In this document: positions 58,746 through 64,000 of the stretch, in pieces
How positions within the stretch are numbered: the first letter of the stretch is position 1
Layout of the letters: each line of letters begins with the position of its first letter
From: Trissonchulus latispiculum
Lineage: Eukaryota > Nematoda > Enoplea > Enoplida > Ironidae
Assembly (NCBI GenBank): GCA_030248195.1
Contig: JASAND010013541.1
Coordinates: 51,871 to 115,870, forward strand
Direction of reading: 5' to 3'
DNA: 64,000 nt
Made by a program: the position numbers and the translations under genes
The notes under the pieces: model-generated
Database searches by the model: none
The model's input: only the letters and a program-made list of their open reading frames with translations
Told to the model about the DNA's origin: nothing

Positions 58746-61487
58746 AAGTACTATGTGTGTACCTCTGTAATAAACTAATGTCGGACTCCAGTAAAGATTG
58801 CAAGTAAGAGTTCAGTGTGTGATGTTAAGTCCTAGCCAAATATGAGAGAAGGAGCGAGAGTGTTATAAATTAGCAGATACAAGTGGAGAGTAATTATCTA
58901 TGGGCCCTAAGCGACCGTCCCTAGATCTAATAGACTTGAACACCGCTAGACTTTATTACACTAAACATCAAAGACTCATACTAATTCTTCAACAAATATA
59001 CGAAATCGCTATAAAATAGTCAGAGAGCACGACAGTAGAATAAACACAGTAGAGGGGAGGACGTTACTCTCTCCCAATATCCTAAACTCAGTCAAAACGA
59101 CTCCAACCCAATAAGTCAGCCCCCGATTTATCTGACTCCCCGACGACAACCACAATTGCAACTACGACTGCCTGGACCTACACTTTTCTCGTTTATATAT
59201 ACTTTGTGCTACTCGTGTAGCTAGCCCAAAAGAAATCACTTTTATCATTCATGAAACAATTATCGAAATAGTTCAAGGTTGTGTAATTCCATCAAATAAA
59301 GTATACTTTACATCGCATGTGTGAAGCTAGCACAACATATAATTTTGAGTGCTGCGCTGCTGCGCAGCTAGCTATCAGTACCCCAATGGGTAATATCCCA
59401 CAAAATACCCCCTCTTTTCCGCCGCCGGCCCCCCGCGCGGCGATCAATACGGGTGCCACAGGAAGTTAGACAATGGTAAAACTGGGTTACGTTAGTTTTG
59501 AGGCCTCAAGTAGTATTTTTAGAGATAAAACGCGAGTTAGGCCTAGCTAGAGTAAAAATGGAGCCAGACGATCCCCATTTGCCTGCGAACTACGCGGCTC
59601 ACAGACGAGTCCGGACTGACACTTCGGACTTTGACTGGGTAAAACTATGTCGGCTGTGACCGAAACTAAACACTAAACCAACTTTGGACAGACGAAACAA
59701 ACATACGAAACAAACGACTAAACAAAACGAAACAAATGACGACTTTAGACGACTTTTGAGAAACGACTGGATACCTGTTGGAAAACAACACAACTAGACC
59801 CGTATGAACCCCCACGCGCAAGGCCGAACAGACAGAAAGAGCAGAGTACAACGGGGCCACTACCCACTGGGGGACCCAGCCCAACCGATACAAACCCCAC
59901 TAAAGAAATCCAACTAAGGTCCTATAAGAAAACAACAAATACAAGTACTTGCTAGCGGTTTATTACGCATAGGGAATAAGATAAACACAAAAATCAGTAG
60001 AAATATAAAAACAAAGATTAAAGGCAGAACAATAAGGCAAACTGGTAAATGGCAAAACATGGCCAACAAGAAAAACAAGCTACCAGTGAATAGCTACCAG
60101 AGAAATAGGCACAGATAATAGGGAGCGCCCGGAACAAAAAGAAACTGGGGAACAAATAGACTGGAACCCTCCCTAACTGAACAGCATAGATTATCAAACC
60201 CCTCCCCCTGTTTATTATACTTCACAAAGACAAGCACAAAAATGGAATGAAAATTCACAACAAATACACAACAAGGGGAGAACCAAGCGTCCAAGGCGTG
60301 CACACAATCCACAACTTCATAATGGGAGAATCAGGACAGTTCCAGCAGACACCGGGAACAGACCCGACAGAAGAAAGAGTCCAGATGGAAGAACCCGGAC
60401 CAGACAAAAATCAACCCAAACAGGACCATCGGCCACAAATGGTCACACCGGAAAGCCGACTTAGAAACGGCCAAGCCCATCATAGAAAGTTGGCCAAACC
60501 AGCAAGGAGGGCAAAAGAGAACCGGGATATGATCAGAACCCGGTAAACAGTCAAAGGACCAGCCAAGACCCCACAGAAAACGAAGGCCAGGATCAGTGGC
60601 CCAAACCAAAGATAGAAAAATCAGGCCTCAACAGAAAAGCAGAGGACCAGATAGCAGTCCGGAAAACAGCGGAGGCAAATAAAGCCACCTCCTTACAGTC
60701 AGATCCAAGTCAAATAGTGGCCACAGCAAAACGGTTCACCGTCTGGAATACCGGGGTTACAGTCTGGGTGAGAGTCCAGATGAACCAGAACAGCAACAAC
60801 AAAGTCCAGCTCCCGTTCAGCATCCATCGTGGGGCACGCCTGGCGCAGAATGGGGGTATGGGGACCGGTTACGCAAGAATACCATCACCTAAACACAAAC
60901 AAAAATTAAAGTAGTAAGCATAAAGCACAAAAATTAAAGACTCGAAGAAAAAATGCCATGGAATAAATGCAAAAACAGACAAAATACATCACAAAAGCCC
61001 CTCAACTGCAGCATGGTCGCAGCGGTGTGAGTACCCCAGAGACGACCCAGTTTTAGGTAACGACCTCTGGAGACCCACACCACGGCGAAGACTCGAAAAC
61101 TGTTAGATACTAGTCAAATGTAGAGAGATAAGAACCGAGAGTCCAGGGGGGAACGGTTCACTCCGTGTCCCAGTCTTAGGTCAACAAAGCGAGCCGCCCA
61201 CCCCAGAACTCCTTTAGCCAGAAGGTGAGTAAATAGAAATACGCAGAATGTCAAATGTGCCCGAGCAAACAAGAAACGAGACGAAAATCTACAACACAGC
61301 AAGAAATTTCGCAGAATGGAATTTAATCAACGAGAAAGACCCTTAAGATCATCATGGAAAAGTTAAATACTCAAGAAAAGATAAACAAAATTTAGAAGAA
61401 AATCAGCTCGGGCACTAGTAAAATTTTAAAGAAAATTTCCATATACACGGGGCTGCAAACAACAACAACAACGCACAACAACGCTCC
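58746..61487. other. 2.7-kb non-coding flank of the NADAR frame
   Basis: Downstream of the NADAR ORF on its strand. The plus strand is rich in A and C, with no long frame. A GGGGAGGACGTTACTCTCTCCC-type motif at about 59053 recurs at 49985-50720. It could be an untranslated region or LTR of the element encoding the NADAR protein, but no matching partner LTR lies in the window. Confidence 0.4.
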
Positions 61488-64000
61488 CTAAACGTTCTTA
61501 GCCTCAGCCGCCTTGACCTCCTGCTGGCGGTGCTCTTCTCGCATTATCGTAACCAGGTTAGGTAGATCCGAAAACAGTTCGCTTCGCAAGACCATGTGCA
61601 GTTTGCCCATCCAATTTTGATGAGGGGCCGCAGGAGTAGGATTCAAACACGACAGATGTGCGTAATCCTGAGGCCCCATCTGTTGAAGCATTATTTGCGA
61701 TTTGCCAATGCCCCAATACTCATTATCCGAAGCCTCAGCAATGATACGGACCCCGGTCGATGCAAGCCACTCACGATACGATGGGCAAACCTGAGCCTTT
61801 GCACGAATAACCTCGAGCATGACGAATGCTCGCACATGGATTTTCGGATGTTCCCAAAAACGGCGAAACGGAACTGACTGATGGAACCAGCCCCTGGTAT
61901 AATGCTTCGCACCTTGTAGAGCCTGAAACGGGCAACCCCGAGAGGCCAGGTAGCGAGCGGGCTCGGGCAAACAAAACCAGTAGTCGGTCTTACGATGTTG
62001 GTAACCCCCCTCAGAAAAACGATGTTCATGCCCATAGACCTTTAAATAGGGTCGATGTCCCTGCTCATTGGTTTCCGGGATATAATGCATGTTGGAGGCC
62101 ACCATGTGTTCCCCAAAAAAGGGAACCACCGGGCCGTAATTTTCGGCCTCACCGGGCTGCATGGCTTCATGGGCAAGAGACTCCTGTATGACCGCCTGAA
62201 CCTTCTTTTCTAAAAACTTCGATTTTTTGGTCCAAGTTTCAATCATTTTACGCAAAGGCTGAAACCGAAACAAAGATGGATAAATATAGAAAAACGGGTA
62301 AAGCTGGGCGATTGCGGCCACTTTGGCACACGATTCCAGCGCAGCTTTCCCGACTAATTCGATCCCCGGAAAAACCAAGACTCCTTCCCGAGCCAAAGGT
62401 GGTAACCGCAAGGTAGCCTGCCAAAAATCCGGACGCTCAGGTTGGATACGAAGTTGATCGTACCCCGGAGGAACAGGGGTGGGATGCGTCTCAAAGGACA
62501 CATGCGCCCCCGGAATCAGCCGGTTCAGGTCCTCAAGATACTCATCAAGCGCTGTAAATTGAACAGCAAATGGGGCTGCCTGCCCACGAAGCCACTCGTC
62601 CCAAAAGGCGATCGTATGTACAAAGTACGGATTTAAAGCCGAACAGCCCGAAATGGCCTGTACTGGTGGAAGCTCCGCGTACTGCCAATACCGATCTGCA
62701 TACTGGCGAAACGGAACAGCAAGATCCGAAACCGCCAGAAGCTCGGCCACTGATTGACGGACCCAGGGATCTAAGGGTTGAGGTCCCAAGAAAGGTGGGG
62801 TACCCGCCTTCTTATCCAACGGAAGACCATACCGATCCTCCCCCGGATAGATACGGTACGGGTCAGCCCCATTCAAGAACTTTGGCCGGTCCCGAGGATT
62901 GGCAACCGGCGGATTTCCTTCAAAGACCGTGTCTTCAGGATCAACAAAATACTTTGGCAAATCCGCATGCAAATAGGTGGAAGACCCCTCTATATCCGAA
63001 TCAGCCAGAACCAGATCAGTCACAACACGGTGATAGACCGGGTTCAAAACATGAGTGGCCGGCCACTGAATGGTAGCCGCTGGTGGATGTAGCACCGGTT
63101 GCGGAGGCTGAAACGGCGGTACTTGCTGAACAGAAACCACAGGTGGAGTGGTAGCAAATGAAATTTGACATTGGGCGTCCATTAAAACAGGCCGAGACGC
63201 CGGCTCAGCGGATCGCTGATGCCCCAACGGGCCCACCGAAGTGGACCGAGATGGAATCCCCGCTTCCCAAGCCGATACTCCAGGTAGAGCAGGCGACAGC
63301 TGAAATAGCGAACGATCCGCCGAGAGATTCATACCAAACGTGGGATGTTCCACCCCTGGCACAGGGGATGGAGCGAAGGCACCCGGGAAGAGGACCCTCA
63401 ACAGGTCCAATACCTGAGTGTCTCCCTGTCCCACTGTGTGATAGGCGACCTCAAAAGCATAGAAAGGCGGAGGATGACCAACCCGTTCTTGCAGTTCAGC
63501 TGCAGAAAGTCCCAGCAGTGGAAGCAATTCCATTTGCAACGGAGTGCCCACCGAAGGAATACGCTGCCAAAACGTGTCCACAAAGTTGAGCCTCTCCCTA
63601 TGCGGAATAGCGCCTAACCCCTGAATCGGTTGAGGAAGACGAGCCGAAGAACCCGCCTCCTGCAGAGCTCGCGACCAAATAGGGGCTAACTGTGCAACTG
63701 TTTGCATCGGAGGGCCTGGCTGCAAACGCGGAGGTTCGACATTAGCACCCTCGATAACAATCGGCGGCAGCAACCCCGGACGAACAACTCCAGGGGCACT
63801 AAAAGGTGTACAATCAAAAGAGAAAAACCCGAAACCTGCTGGGGAGGAATCGGCCAACAAAATCATACCCAACTCATTTGTAGGAGCGGGAATTAGCGTC
63901 AGCATATACCGTGGATCCGCCGCAACGCTGCAAACGACCACCTGGGGTTCACCCAGACCTTGCTGTCCCACGTCCACCGTCGCAGAAGTGCCCGACGTCA
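61488..64000 (-). CDS. NADAR-domain protein, long intronless frame, 5' part outside window
   Basis: Open from the right edge to the TAG at 61490-61488, at least 837 codons with no start inside the window that must be used. The C-terminal ~170 residues form a NADAR (YbiA/DUF1768) domain: FSEGGYQHRKTDYW, then RRFWEHPKIHVRAFVMLEVI, STGVRIIAEASDNEYWGIG and NWMGKLHMVLRSEL, matching E. coli YbiA order and spacing. NADAR enzymes are N-glycosidases; some remove ADP-ribose from guanine, YbiA acts on riboflavin intermediates. The N-terminal ~600 residues are Pro-rich and unrecognised, gag-like in feel. Base composition is much more GC-rich than the rest of the window and there are no introns, suggesting a retroelement, viral insertion or other foreign source. 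Confidence 0.75.
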   Translation of the reverse strand, partial: TSGTSATVDVGQQGLGEPQVVVCSVAADPRYMLTLIPAPTNELGMILLADSSPAGFGFFSFDCTPFSAPGVVRPGLLPPIVIEGANVEPPRLQPGPPMQTVAQLAPIWSRALQEAGSSARLPQPIQGLGAIPHRERLNFVDTFWQRIPSVGTPLQMELLPLLGLSAAELQERVGHPPPFYAFEVAYHTVGQGDTQVLDLLRVLFPGAFAPSPVPGVEHPTFGMNLSADRSLFQLSPALPGVSAWEAGIPSRSTSVGPLGHQRSAEPASRPVLMDAQCQISFATTPPVVSVQQVPPFQPPQPVLHPPAATIQWPATHVLNPVYHRVVTDLVLADSDIEGSSTYLHADLPKYFVDPEDTVFEGNPPVANPRDRPKFLNGADPYRIYPGEDRYGLPLDKKAGTPPFLGPQPLDPWVRQSVAELLAVSDLAVPFRQYADRYWQYAELPPVQAISGCSALNPYFVHTIAFWDEWLRGQAAPFAVQFTALDEYLEDLNRLIPGAHVSFETHPTPVPPGYDQLRIQPERPDFWQATLRLPPLAREGVLVFPGIELVGKAALESCAKVAAIAQLYPFFYIYPSLFRFQPLRKMIETWTKKSKFLEKKVQAVIQESLAHEAMQPGEAENYGPVVPFFGEHMVASNMHYIPETNEQGHRPYLKVYGHEHRFSEGGYQHRKTDYWFCLPEPARYLASRGCPFQALQGAKHYTRGWFHQSVPFRRFWEHPKIHVRAFVMLEVIRAKAQVCPSYREWLASTGVRIIAEASDNEYWGIGKSQIMLQQMGPQDYAHLSCLNPTPAAPHQNWMGKLHMVLRSELFSDLPNLVTIMREEHRQQEVKAAEAKNV

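Noticed and set aside
58345..58807. Poly-Pro and poly-Gly frames of 70-150 codons
   Set aside because: They arise from the G-rich tract in every frame; no codon structure, start context or domain.
61596..63896. Several 60-170 codon plus-strand frames
   Set aside because: They are antisense shadows of the NADAR frame, which has a recognisable domain and is open throughout.
61488..64000. Calling the NADAR region bacterial contamination
   Set aside because: GC content differs, but it is continuous with flanking DNA that shares a motif with 49.9-50.7 kb, and the long Pro-rich N-terminus is unlike bacterial YbiA. It is not excluded, only less likely.

Overview
The window is nuclear DNA of a multicellular animal. 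Genes are split by canonical GT-AG introns with consistent phases, extracellular mosaic domains (EGF, LDLa, DOMON) sit on phase-1 exons, there are seven-transmembrane receptor genes, and the large AT-rich non-coding space is crowded with DNA transposons, foldback elements and decayed retroelements. I cannot name the species. A non-vertebrate metazoan fits best. Gene density is low, about five gene loci in 64 kb, and all non-mobile calls rest on exon reconstruction from the sequence alone.

Left third (1-21186, minus strand): one large gene whose 12 visible exons join in frame with matching phases. It starts with a signal peptide (21186), then a mature N-terminal histidine and a short copper lytic polysaccharide monooxygenase (LPMO, chitin-binding-4-like) domain, two EGF-type modules, a Ser/Thr/Pro/Glu stalk, two LDLa modules, a second stalk, and a DOMON domain (heme/sugar-binding, the fold of the cellobiose dehydrogenase cytochrome) that runs off the left edge. 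An oxidative glycan-cleaving domain and a possible electron-donor domain in one secreted or membrane-anchored animal protein is the most notable content of the window. Its introns carry hAT-type elements, a 1.26-kb foldback palindrome, a decayed Ginger/KRBA2-like transposon and a Ty3/gypsy-type LTR element with 125-bp LTRs and a 5-bp target duplication (15768-19812).

Middle (21187-48133): about 12 kb with no gene I recognise, then a small Shisa/WBP1-like single-pass membrane protein gene (34764-33063, minus) with a duplicated six-cysteine exon that could give a soluble isoform, then a transposon-rich stretch. The latter holds a nested set of hAT-type elements (37791-40856), a degenerate non-LTR retrotransposon with RT and RNase H (about 44401-41921, minus), a gag-protease remnant of an LTR element (about 44410-46700, plus) and a long (TA)n tract.

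Right third: two paralogous two-exon GPCR genes in tail-to-tail orientation (48134-49326 plus; 54758-53542 minus), more hAT- and Harbinger-like elements, a foldback element, a roughly 150-bp minisatellite, an extreme G-rich tract, and at the right edge an intron-free, higher-GC open frame of at least 837 codons (61488-64000, minus) ending in a NADAR (YbiA/DUF1768) domain. That frame looks like part of a mobile or viral element rather than an ordinary host gene.

A recurring theme is that many of the DNA transposons, although unrelated in sequence, carry arrays of one short motif just inside their ends (GGCCC, GGCCGG, GATCC, ACCCG, GTTAGGGCAC, TCAGAATTTC). Several also carry a single perfect GC hairpin with a 3-nt loop between A/T tracts.
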